From Pleurocapsaceae cyanobacterium CSU_1_1 (lineage in GTDB: Bacteria > Cyanobacteriota > Cyanobacteriia > Cyanobacteriales > Xenococcaceae): 38,541 nt of DNA. Shown in pieces: positions 8,215 to 16,429 of this stretch. Every line of letters begins with the position of its first letter. Position 1 is the stretch's first letter. Under the pieces are notes generated by a model that saw only the letters and a list, made by a program, of their open reading frames with translations, was not told the origin of the DNA and did not search any database. The stretch covers positions 1-38,541 of the forward strand of contig JAAUOU010000040.1 of NCBI GenBank assembly GCA_012034765.1, in the 5' to 3' direction. The translations under genes were made by a program, and so were the position numbers.

Positions 8215-8433
8215 ATGACAAAGCAAGTTGCGCATCCCATGATGAAATTGCAACGGAAGGTATCTTCCTTGATAGAATCTCACATCATCAAACCAGAAGA
8301 TCGTATTGGTAAAATCGCCTTATTATTAGGCAATGACTGGCCTCATTGGAAAAGTGAATTATTAGACTTTGATTTTTCTCCTCAAGATCAGATCCGTGAA
8401 TTACTCTTAGTAGAAAATTGGGATGAAGATTAG
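8215..8433 (+). CDS. Small cyanobacterial protein, probably DUF4327
   Basis: A 72-aa protein starting MTKQVAHPMMKLQRKVSSLI, with KIALLLGNDWPHWKSEL and an acidic end. The pattern (HPM-KLQRKV-SL---II-----I-KIALL-G-----W--EL--FDF) fits my recollection of the DUF4327 family of short cyanobacterial proteins of unknown function. No signal peptide or membrane segment is seen. It sits alone between two leftward genes, so it has its own promoter. Confidence 0.7.
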   Translation: MTKQVAHPMMKLQRKVSSLIESHIIKPEDRIGKIALLLGNDWPHWKSELLDFDFSPQDQIRELLLVENWDED

Positions 8434-8474
8434 GAGAGTTAAATTGTTTAGTCTTGATAGGTGTTCAAGTAAGG

Positions 8475-9728
8475 TTAAAGACAAGTAGACAAAGCTTGAG
8501 CTAACTCTTGGGCGGTTTGATAGCGATCTCTTGGTTCTGCTTGGCAAGCAATTTTTAAAACTTGAGCCAAATTAGCTGGTAAATTAGGAATATTTTCAAT
8601 ATCAAACTCAAATTTACTACTTTGATAGCGATAGTATTGCATAGGTGCTTTACCCGTCAGTAAGAAAATAATTGTCGTACCAACGCCATAAATGTCTGAT
8701 TGAGGACAAGGTTTGCCCCGATATTGTTCGGGAGCGCTATAGCCTTCCACACCAATGCGAGTTTCCAAAGCAGTACCTAGCTCTTTTACTGCCCCAAAAT
8801 CTAGCAGCATCAAACGACTGTCCAAATTTCTGAGCATTAAGTTTGCAGGCTTAATATCGCGATGAATCAGGGGTGGGTCTAAATGATGCAGATATCCCAA
8901 AATATCGCAGATTTGGATCATCCAGGAGATGGTTCTTTTGGGATCCATTGCCCCCCTTTGATTCACAAACTGCTCTAAATTATGACCATGAATTAACTCC
9001 ATGACAATATACTTGCGGTTATTTTCCACAAAAAAATCATAGTATTTAGGAATACCAGGATGCTCTAAAGACTTTAAAATACGGGCTTCTCGTTCAAATA
9101 ATTCTCTGGCTTTAGCAATTCGAGCCATATCTGCGTTCATTTCTTTGAGAACCAAAAGCATTGGTGCATTCTGTACAGTGCGATTGCGATCCCAAGCTAG
9201 ATAAGTAGTTCCCATTCCTCCTCTACCTAGAGTTCGGAGAATTTGATATGAGCCAACAAAGTGTTCATCTTCCACGATGGGTTGTCCACAGTGTCGGCAA
9301 AAAATACTGCCTTCTGGATTATCTTGGTGTTCGCAAACCTCTGAACTAGTGACAATATTAGTTTGTTCGAGTTCTGGCTCTGGTGGCGCTAAATGAGATT
9401 CTATTTCAAACTTAAATACAGGCCCATTTTCTGCCAGCCGAATTAGGTCATTATGATTGATAATAGCTTCGGTAACAAAGTTATTGTTAATCAGAGTTCC
9501 GTTAGTTCCTCGACTAATCAACTGCCATTTTTCTTGTTGAGGATCGATTAGGGCCAACTCTAAATGCTGGCGCGAGACTTGAAAATAGCCATGAAGAACA
9601 ATATCGTTGTTTTGAGCGCGACCAATTCGAATCACTGATTGCTCAGAAAATTCCCACTGCTGTAGTGGTTGATTTGTCTGTGGCTCTAAAAGCGTAAAAA
9701 TTACCATATAAAATTCAAGTGTTAGCAC
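8475..9728 (-). CDS. FHA / zinc-ribbon / Ser-Thr protein kinase
   Basis: A 417-aa three-part protein. Residues ~8-112 are an FHA domain (VIRIGRAQNNDIVL, then SRQHLEL), which binds phosphothreonine. Residues ~132-151 are a zinc ribbon (C-x-x-x-x-x-x-x-x-x-x-F-C-x-x-C). Residues ~160-417 are a Hanks-type kinase: glycine loop LGRGGMGTTYLAWDRN, catalytic loop HRDIKPANLML, DFG in LLDFGAVKEL, and YSAPEQY. No membrane segment is seen, so it is soluble. It lies 7 bases after the PP2C phosphatase and is probably co-transcribed; the two may act on the same targets. Translation may start at MVIFTLLEP, 7 codons in. Confidence 0.92.
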   Translation of the reverse strand: MLTLEFYMVIFTLLEPQTNQPLQQWEFSEQSVIRIGRAQNNDIVLHGYFQVSRQHLELALIDPQQEKWQLISRGTNGTLINNNFVTEAIINHNDLIRLAENGPVFKFEIESHLAPPEPELEQTNIVTSSEVCEHQDNPEGSIFCRHCGQPIVEDEHFVGSYQILRTLGRGGMGTTYLAWDRNRTVQNAPMLLVLKEMNADMARIAKARELFEREARILKSLEHPGIPKYYDFFVENNRKYIVMELIHGHNLEQFVNQRGAMDPKRTISWMIQICDILGYLHHLDPPLIHRDIKPANLMLRNLDSRLMLLDFGAVKELGTALETRIGVEGYSAPEQYRGKPCPQSDIYGVGTTIIFLLTGKAPMQYYRYQSSKFEFDIENIPNLPANLAQVLKIACQAEPRDRYQTAQELAQALSTCL

Positions 9729-9735
9729 ATAACTT

Positions 9736-11823
9736 TTAGAAATCAGGCTTTAATTTAATTCTAAGCAGAACAGCGGTAATATTATCATGACCATTATGTT
9801 CGTTAGCCAGATCTACTAGTTTAAACAGACCATCTTGCAGATTTGCCTGAGAACTAATCAGAGGCTCTAGATGCTGCGACCAATTTTCTTCAATAAAATC
9901 ATTATCGGACAAACCATCGGAACACAGTAAAATTAGGCAGTCTTCCGTGATTTCCAGAAATTGAATTTCAGGTCGAATACCACTATTTTCTCTAGGGCCT
10001 AATGCTTGAGTTAGCTGATAGGCATCAGGTCTAGCATAAGCTATCTCAGGTTCTACTCCTCGATTAATTTCTCTTTGACCAACTTCGTGGTCTAAGGTTA
10101 ACTGCTCCAACCCCTGCTTGCGACTGAGGCGATAGATACGACTGTCTCCAACATGGGCGATCGCCATTTGAGTATCCTGTAATAATGCCATGACCAGAGT
10201 TGTTCCCATCCTGCCACTACCAGAGCGCAAATTCTCAATATTGGTTTGATAGAGAGTTTGATTAGCTTGCAGCACCCCTGATTCAATGATGTCGTGACTA
10301 GGTAATTCTGAGCGCCAATGGGTTTGAAAATATTTTTGGAGACTTTCCACTGCCATGGCGCTAGCCACTTCTCCTGCTGCGTGTCCTCCCATCCCATCGC
10401 AAACTATATATAAACCGCGAACGCTTAAATTTTTTTCGGTGCTGTTCTCGATCCTCTCAACAGTTGTCCTCACCCAAAAAAAATCTTCGTTGTGATCTCT
10501 TTGAACGCCAATATTGGTGCAACAAGCATCGGTGATGTCTTTTAAATGCATTGAAATCATCGCTGTTGCCTGTTCTTCCAACTCACTGGAGTACATCATA
10601 TCATCGTCAGTTTCGGCAAAGAAATTTTTTGCTTGAGCAGCGATCTCCTGAGATTCAGATTCATTCATAGTAGGTTCAGTTATAGCAAGTTCAGTAGTAG
10701 TATTATTATTAGTATTAGACAAATGTGGTTCGTTGGTTTCTACAAATTCAACTTCCGTCTCGTCAAAACCCAGATTATGCAGTTCCAACCTCAACTGGTC
10801 AACTTCGATAATTTCCCCAGTAAGCATTTTATTAAGCAGTAAATTTAACTGTTCAATCTGCTCTAAATGAGCTTCAGCCAAACAAAGCTGCCAAGTTTGA
10901 GCTAAATCCTTTAAGGTGGGGATCTCATCTCTATCCATATATAGCTGCTGAAGGCAGAATGCCTGGTCTTCATCTATCCGCAGATTTTCTTGCATTAAAA
11001 GGCTCACAGCGCAGCGGGTACGCTGTAATGGCTGCCAAAGCTTTGCCATTTCATCAAAAAACCAAACAATTTGTGAGAGAGCTAATTTCTGCTGTGACCA
11101 TAGTTGCGTAACTAACTGCCATTGAGAACGATCTGGCAAAAGAACAACTCCTTGGTCTTGTTGTTGCCAAGCATCATAAATCCTGGGAATTGAGGGGGTA
11201 TATCTTTCTAAGATTAGATATGGTAAGGCATGGGTAGGCAAGCCGATCAGATTCCAGTATTCCGTTACCGCTAAATAGGAATCGTTTAAATTTTGACTTA
11301 ATTCAGTAAATAAATCCATTTGCTGTTTTTGTAAGGTCGCCAAATGAGATTTGTGTAGAGGATATTGGTCAATTACCTGACTCTCAATAAACGAATAGGG
11401 AAAATTATGATAGGTATTGCTCAACAATTTTGCTGAATTTGGCTCGGTTTTAATTGCATAACGATTGTAAGTCTGTTTAGTATCCGTTTGAATTTGGAGA
11501 GCAGGAGTAGTTTTTGACTGGCTATGAGCAAATAAATCTGCCAAGCTAGAGATTTCTAGCGCTGATTGATGATTACTATCATTACCAACCTGAGCTAATT
11601 GTGGTTGTAAATTATGTAAATTTGGCTGGAGAGTTTTTGTCTGAGAAATGATTGCCCATAAAACAGTGTGGTTATCAGCACCGCAAGAATTGCAAATTTT
11701 GGCTTGAATGGGAATATTAGCTTCACATTGACAACAGACTTTATGAGTTAGAGAAACACCGCAACTTTGACAAAATCTATTGGACTCAGGATTTTCAAAT
11801 TCACACTGGGGGCATATAAGCAT
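9736..11823 (-). CDS. Zinc-ribbon PP2C phosphatase with a degenerate kinase-like middle
   Basis: A 695-aa protein. Residues 1-50 hold two zinc ribbons (C-x-x-C...C-x-x-C twice). Residues ~145-350 resemble a kinase fold without catalytic residues: IPRIYDAWQQQDQGVVLLPD matches the strand 4-5 region, and AKLWQPLQRTRCAVSLLMQE stands where a catalytic loop would be, with no HRD or DFG. Residues ~435-690 are a full PP2C: RDHNEDFFWV, VCDGMGGHAAGE, GRMGTTLV, AIAHVGDSRIYR and CSDGLSDND supply the metal-binding aspartates. It dephosphorylates Ser/Thr proteins; the kinase gene 7 bases downstream is the obvious partner. The pseudokinase reading is inference. Confidence 0.88.
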   Translation of the reverse strand: MLICPQCEFENPESNRFCQSCGVSLTHKVCCQCEANIPIQAKICNSCGADNHTVLWAIISQTKTLQPNLHNLQPQLAQVGNDSNHQSALEISSLADLFAHSQSKTTPALQIQTDTKQTYNRYAIKTEPNSAKLLSNTYHNFPYSFIESQVIDQYPLHKSHLATLQKQQMDLFTELSQNLNDSYLAVTEYWNLIGLPTHALPYLILERYTPSIPRIYDAWQQQDQGVVLLPDRSQWQLVTQLWSQQKLALSQIVWFFDEMAKLWQPLQRTRCAVSLLMQENLRIDEDQAFCLQQLYMDRDEIPTLKDLAQTWQLCLAEAHLEQIEQLNLLLNKMLTGEIIEVDQLRLELHNLGFDETEVEFVETNEPHLSNTNNNTTTELAITEPTMNESESQEIAAQAKNFFAETDDDMMYSSELEEQATAMISMHLKDITDACCTNIGVQRDHNEDFFWVRTTVERIENSTEKNLSVRGLYIVCDGMGGHAAGEVASAMAVESLQKYFQTHWRSELPSHDIIESGVLQANQTLYQTNIENLRSGSGRMGTTLVMALLQDTQMAIAHVGDSRIYRLSRKQGLEQLTLDHEVGQREINRGVEPEIAYARPDAYQLTQALGPRENSGIRPEIQFLEITEDCLILLCSDGLSDNDFIEENWSQHLEPLISSQANLQDGLFKLVDLANEHNGHDNITAVLLRIKLKPDF

Positions 11824-12490
11824 ATTGTATTTTCCCTAAATATAGTTGAGCTGCCTACATTAAGCTATTTTTAATAATGAGATTTGTAATCAATGAGATT
11901 TAATTTCACGCCCCTAAGATATCTGGCTAGTACCCCTACGTGGAAGTCACCAAGGTTTTCCTAAAGGGGACACCTTCGGATAAGCCCTAAAGGATTAGCT
12001 CCTACGTCCTAAAGGATACCGCTCCGCGACGCGGACGCGTTAGCTAATCCTTTAGGGCAGCTAGTCCTTTAGGGCATATCGCGTCCTTCGCGTCAGTCGC
12101 ATGTAGTTAAAAGTCTTTTATTTTAAAGGTTTTAAACTTTTTAAATAAATACTTTATTTATGCCCACGTTTATTAGTTCAGACGAGATTTATTGACCTAC
12201 AGTTAAGAACCATAGTACTGTTCCTCGTTAGCAGAGGCGCTAAAATAAAAATAAAAATTTAGTAGACACAATAGATCAGCATCATCAAAATAATGCGATC
12301 ATACCTGCGATCTTAGCTCATCGTCTTTTTTTGGCAATGTGTTCTTTCTACAAAAGAATTTTTCTGGTTAGCACTTGCCCAATATCTAGTTACTAGGGAA
12401 TCCTTTAGGGCTAATCCTTTAGGGTATATGGTATACACCTTCGGATATGGTGCTAGCTGCCTAGTAGCTTAAAGCTGGGGCGAAGACTAT
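11824..12490. other. Repeat-rich intergenic region
   Basis: No coding frame of note lies in these 667 bases. They hold a large inverted repeat (11984-12058, listed separately) and further copies of the core CTTTAGGGC near 12050, 12070, 12405 and 12420. ACACCTTCGGATA is also repeated (about 11970 and 12437). It separates the phosphatase-kinase pair from the trmFO group and looks like an accumulation site for short palindromic repeats. Confidence 0.6.
11984..12058. repeat. Inverted repeat with 17-bp perfect arms
   Basis: GCCCTAAAGGATTAGCT (11984-12000) is exactly complementary to AGCTAATCCTTTAGGGC (12042-12058). The 41-base centre contains another perfect palindrome, CCGCGACGCGG (12024-12034). 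Partial copies of the arm follow at 12059-12076 and near 12400-12424. Confidence 0.75.
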
Positions 12491-12733
12491 TTATTGAGGG
12501 TCAAACTTGCGAGCAATTTTATTGATTCCCCAGGTGACAAATACACCTAAAAATAGAATGCCAATCGCTGGATTAAAAACGGGTATCCAAAGACGATACC
12601 AAAGGTCAAACCCTAACGGTATGTTTAGATAGCGACCAGCTACAGCGATCGCAAACCAGATAAAGCCCAGTAAAACTACAAATACATCAGCAACCAACAG
12701 ACGATTCAGCCACAGGATAATTTGTTCTTTCAT
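12491..12733 (-). CDS. Small two-helix membrane protein
   Basis: An 80-aa protein if translation starts at MKEQIILWLNRLL. A start at 12841 would run through the end of trmFO and is unlikely. Two hydrophobic segments are seen: VADVFVVLLGFIWFAIAVAG (~13-32) and FNPAIGILFLGVFVTWGINK (~51-70). Function unknown. It begins 36 bases after the trmFO stop on the same strand and is probably co-transcribed with it. Confidence 0.65.
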   Translation of the reverse strand: MKEQIILWLNRLLVADVFVVLLGFIWFAIAVAGRYLNIPLGFDLWYRLWIPVFNPAIGILFLGVFVTWGINKIARKFDPQ

Positions 12734-12768
12734 AGTTTTGAGAATTTTAAGATAATTTTGCTTGATTG

Positions 12769-14136
12769 CTAACTCAGCACGACTGCTGTGGGGGAGAGAG
12801 TGTGTGTCCAGTTGGTCAGATCGGCTAAAGAGCGATCGCAATATTGACCATATCTTTCTTGCTTATTCTTTACTTTGGTGGGCAAGGAAGGAATAATGCC
12901 AAAATTAGGAGGCATCGGCTGAAAATGCTTGGGTGATGCAGAGCTAATAAACTCAAATAATGCCCCCATCATGGTAGTTTCAGGCATCGTTACAGGGCGT
13001 TGACCCAAGGCTATACGAGCGGCATTAGTTCCTGCTAACCAGCCTCCTGCGGCTGCTGCGGTGTAACCTTCAGTCCCGATTAGTTGTCCTGCTGCCAACA
13101 CCTTTGGTTGATGTTTAAACTGTAAAGTAGATTGCAATAGCTGGGGCGAATTGATAAAGGTGTTGCGGTGCATCACCCCCATCCGCACAAATTCAGCCTG
13201 TTCTAACCCAGGAATAAGACGGAAAACTCGTTTTTGTTCTCCCCAACGCAAATTAGTTTGAAAACCAACCATATTCCACAGTTGACCCGCCTTATCTTCC
13301 TGTCGTAGCTGCACTACCGCGTAAGGACGTTTACCTTTGTTTTCAGGGTCGCGAAAATCCCCTAACCGCGCATCAAATAACCCTACAGGTTTTAATGGAC
13401 CATAGCGCATTGTCTCTTCCCCTCGTTGGGCTAATTCTTCAATCGGCAAACAGCCTTCAAAAAACTTAGCGCTTTCTCGTTCAAAATCTTTTAAATCTGC
13501 CTGCTCTGCCTGGCATAGCTCCTGTTGAAACTGGAGATACTGCTCCTTGTCCATGGGGCAATTGAGATAGGCTGCTTCTCCCTTGTCGTAGCGGGATGCC
13601 AAGAAAGCTTTTGCTCTATCGATTGATTCCCCGACGATAATCGGGCTGGCAGCATCAAAAAAGCTCATGTACTCCATGCCTGTAAACTGCTGGAGATTTT
13701 CGGCAAGACTCGGACTGGTTAAAGGTCCTGTAGTCAAAACCACAATGTTGTCTTGAGGAATATGAGTAATTTCGGCTCGCTTAAATTCTACTAGAGGATG
13801 ATTGGCTAAAGCACGAGTTAGTTCACTACTAAATACGGCGCGGTCTACTGCTAAGGCTCCGCCAGCAGGAACAGCATGGCGATCCGCCATCGAAATTACC
13901 TGAGAACCTAAACGGCGTAATTCTTCATGAAGTAAGCCTGCTGCGCGATCGCTATTTTTAGCCCCAAAAGAGTTACTGCAAACTAATTCTGCCAGTTCTT
14001 CAGTATGGTGAGCAGGAGAGGTTTTCACGGGTCGCATTTCATACAGAGTCACTGCGACACCTGCTTGAGCAATCTGCCATGCTGCTTCTGTCCCTGCTAG
14101 ACCTCCGCCAATTACAATTACTTTACTTTGGCTCAT
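12769..14136 (-). CDS. trmFO: Methylenetetrahydrofolate-tRNA-(uracil-54-C5)-methyltransferase
   Basis: A 455-aa flavoprotein that makes ribothymidine at position 54 of the tRNA T-loop with 5,10-methylene-THF as carbon donor. The FAD dinucleotide fold opens the protein ([19 protein letters not shown]). [24 protein letters not shown] and the C-terminal [21 protein letters not shown] (cut to its start here: [13 protein letters not shown]) are family signatures. Length is normal. larE ends 91 bases upstream on the same strand. Confidence 0.96.
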   Translation of the reverse strand: MSQSKVIVIGGGLAGTEAAWQIAQAGVAVTLYEMRPVKTSPAHHTEELAELVCSNSFGAKNSDRAAGLLHEELRRLGSQVISMADRHAVPAGGALAVDRAVFSSELTRALANHPLVEFKRAEITHIPQDNIVVLTTGPLTSPSLAENLQQFTGMEYMSFFDAASPIIVGESIDRAKAFLASRYDKGEAAYLNCPMDKEQYLQFQQELCQAEQADLKDFERESAKFFEGCLPIEELAQRGEETMRYGPLKPVGLFDARLGDFRDPENKGKRPYAVVQLRQEDKAGQLWNMVGFQTNLRWGEQKRVFRLIPGLEQAEFVRMGVMHRNTFINSPQLLQSTLQFKHQPKVLAAGQLIGTEGYTAAAAGGWLAGTNAARIALGQRPVTMPETTMMGALFEFISSASPKHFQPMPPNFGIIPSLPTKVKNKQERYGQYCDRSLADLTNWTHTLSPTAVVLS

Positions 14137-14227
14137 ATCTCTTTCTGGCGCTCAGTTAAAATCTTGAACAAGTGGATTGAGTTAATCATACAAAAAAAAC
14201 CGCCAAAAATTAAACGTGCCTTCGCCT

Positions 14228-15027
14228 CTACTGTAAAACCTGATTCAGCTTGCCACTGCGATAACCTTCTAGATCTAAGGTAACGTAGACAAATCCTAAT
14301 TTCTGAAAGGTTTTGACCAACTCTGGTAGATTTACTTGCTGCACAAATTGAGTGATTTCTGTTGCTGGCAGTTCAATTTTGGCTGTGTCCTCCTGAGAGC
14401 GCACCCTCAGGTTACTATAGCCAAGCTGACGCAGATAAATCTCGGCTCGACCAACTCGCTGTAACTTATGTACCGTAATCGCTTCGCCATAGGGAAAACG
14501 AGAGCTAAGACAAGGTTGAGCAGGTTTGTCCCACCAGGCTAATCCCAGACTGCGAGAAATTTCTCGAACTTCTGCTTTGCTTACGCCAATCTCTGCCAAA
14601 GGCGATCGCGCTCCTCTTTCTTTTGCTGCTTGAATACCAGGACGATAATCTTGGAGATCGTCGGCGTTAACTCCGTCTACGACATAGGGATATCCGCGTT
14701 TAAGCGCCAAAGGTTTCAAAGTATCATGGAGTTCACTTTTGCAAAATAACAGCGATTAATCGGGTTTGAGGTGTAATCAGGGTTCTCCATTTCACGAGTT
14801 TCCACTAGCTCATGTTTGATCCCGATCTGCGTTGCTTGGGTTTGAGCATCAACCAATTCTTCAGGCAGGAGCGAAGGAGATACCGCCGTAATTGCCAAAG
14901 CGCGATCGCCTAAAACATCATAGGCAATTTTTGCCACTAAAGTACTATCCACTCCTCCAGAATATGCAATTAAAGCCTGTTCCATTTCCTGAAATAGACT
15001 GCTTAATTTTTCTAATTTTTTGCTCAT
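14228..15027 (-). pseudogene. larE: LarE-type sacrificial sulfur transferase, frameshifted
   Basis: LarE activates pyridinium dicarboxylate with ATP and donates sulfur for the nickel-pincer cofactor. The first piece (start 15027) has the PP-loop LIAYSGGVDSTLVAKIAYD and ends after NRCYF; the second (to 14228) has VDGVNADD, ARSPLAEIGVSKAEVR and QPCLSSRFPYGE. The break is at the A-run 14743-14746: with five As instead of four, the frame reads NRCYFCKSELHDTLKPLAL and joins the halves into about 266 aa, the normal length. The lost base falls in a CxxC motif codon. It is either a recent one-base mutation or a homopolymer sequencing error. No larB or larC is near. Confidence 0.85.
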
Positions 15028-15126
15028 GATCTAGCTATCAACTAATCCTTAACTCCTTTAATAGTATCTAATCTGAATCTTAATTTTTGATCGGAGTTAA
15101 ACTAGGCTTTATTTTAGGTGTAAGCA

Positions 15127-15963
15127 ATGGCAATTAGACAAGAATCAGCAGTTAAGGTAATGGGGACATATTTATTGCTGTGCGGGATCGCTTTTTTGAT
15201 GTTGTTTCCCCTGTTGTGGTTGATTGGGACGGCATTTAAATCACCAACAGAGGATATTTTTGCTTTTCCACCGCAGATTTTTCCCAGTCAGCCGACTTGG
15301 GGTAATTTTGCGACAGTTTGGCAGACTTATCCTTTTGCTCTATATCTCTACAATAGTGCGATCGTGGCTTTCTTGGCAGTGGGGTTAAATTTACTGTTAT
15401 GTTCTTTAGCTGCCTATCCTTTGGCTCGTCTTGATTTTAAAGGACGGGAGGTTATTTTTGCTCTAGTCTTGGCGACGATTATGATTCCCTTTCAAATTGT
15501 GATGATTCCCCTCTATATTTTGGCGGTTAATTTGGGCTTGAGGAATACTTATTTAGGCATTGTCTTGCCCAACCTAACTTCGGCATTTGGAATCTTCTTA
15601 CTGAGACAAGCACTTAAAGCTGTTCCCCTAGAATTAGAAGAAGCTGCTCGTATTGATGGTTGTTCTGAGTTGGGTATTTGGTGGAATATTATGCTGCCTG
15701 CCATTCGTCCCGCTTTATTGACTCTAACAATCTTTGTTTTTATTGGCTCTTGGAGCGATTTTTTGTGGCCATTAATTGTGCTAGACGACCCTGATTACTA
15801 CACTCTACCCCTAGCGGTGGCTAACTTAGCGGATTCTTTTTCTTTGGACTGGAGACTAGTAGCAGCAGGTTCGGTTATTTCGATCGCCCCAATTTTACTG
15901 TTATTTTTATTCCTGCAAAAGTATATTGTGCCTACGGATGTTGGTAGTGGAGTTAAAGGGTGA
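15127..15963 (+). CDS. Carbohydrate ABC transporter permease (MalG/UgpE type)
   Basis: A 278-aa inner-membrane permease with about six hydrophobic segments, starting LLLCGIAFLMLFPLLWLIG. The cytoplasmic EAA loop that contacts the ATPase is seen as LEEAARIDGCSELGIWWNI (~176-194), and the protein is typical of the second permease of sugar importers. No binding protein, second permease or ATPase lies next to it, so it works with proteins encoded elsewhere, as is common in cyanobacteria. Substrate unknown. It is divergent from larE across 99 bases. Confidence 0.9.
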   Translation: MAIRQESAVKVMGTYLLLCGIAFLMLFPLLWLIGTAFKSPTEDIFAFPPQIFPSQPTWGNFATVWQTYPFALYLYNSAIVAFLAVGLNLLLCSLAAYPLARLDFKGREVIFALVLATIMIPFQIVMIPLYILAVNLGLRNTYLGIVLPNLTSAFGIFLLRQALKAVPLELEEAARIDGCSELGIWWNIMLPAIRPALLTLTIFVFIGSWSDFLWPLIVLDDPDYYTLPLAVANLADSFSLDWRLVAAGSVISIAPILLLFLFLQKYIVPTDVGSGVKG

Positions 15964-16171
15964 ACGGAGGTGGTTTACTTGGCTTTTTTGATTGGGTTTT
16001 GATTTTCATGTCTTGGTGGCGAAGTGCGCTTAACAAACCTGTTGAAGCAGACTAAAGAAAGAGGATATCCAGAAAGTGACCGTATAGTAAATGGTTAACT
16101 AGCTTCTGTTACAGTGAATGGTATTAGTTTGTAACGTATGAATTGGGTTCAGAGCATTTGTAGCTGTTGAC

Positions 16172-16429
16172 ATGAAAGAATACTTGAGAACTAGCGAAGT
16201 TATTGATTGGTCACATACTGAGATCATTAATCTTGCCGAAAAAATTGCATCAGGACACGAAACGTCAACGGCGATTACGTTACCGCATAGCCTTCGGATC
16301 GCCAAAGCGTGCTTTGAATTCCTTGCCAGACATTTCGTTAGAGTCTGCCCAGAATTATGGTCTGATGACGGATACAGTCAAAAATTAATTACAGAGATAG
16401 AAGCGATCGCGATAGCCACTCCCAGATAA
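16172..16429 (+). pseudogene. Probable transglutaminase-like N-terminal remnant
   Basis: The 85-codon frame starts MKEYLRTSEVIDWSHTEI, then NLAEKIASGHETSTAI and IAKACFEF. This recalls the N-terminus of cyanobacterial transglutaminase-like proteins (IDW-HP-I--LA--IA----T---IAKACFEWVRDEI). The match stops after CFEF, no catalytic Cys-His-Asp region is present, and the frame runs into the tail of the convergent membrane-protein gene. An in-frame 24-base insert (16276-16299) separates STAI from AKACFE. I read it as a decayed, truncated gene; a short real protein cannot be ruled out. Confidence 0.45.
16276..16299. repeat. 24-bp insert splitting a HIP1 site
   Basis: The sequence is GCGAT, then 24 bases containing GCATAGCCTTCGG and ending GAT, then CGCC. 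Removing them restores GCGATCGCC and the expected protein pattern AIAKACFE. It shares GCCTTCGG (reverse complement CCGAAGGC) with the insert at 3969-3989. Confidence 0.45.

Noticed and set aside
12734-12841. Longer start for the small membrane protein
   Set aside because: It would overlap the end of trmFO by 73 bases; the ATG at 12733 gives a clean two-helix protein.
16099-16305. 68-codon minus-strand frame
   Set aside because: It lies opposite the transglutaminase-like fragment, which has a recognisable pattern; this one has none.
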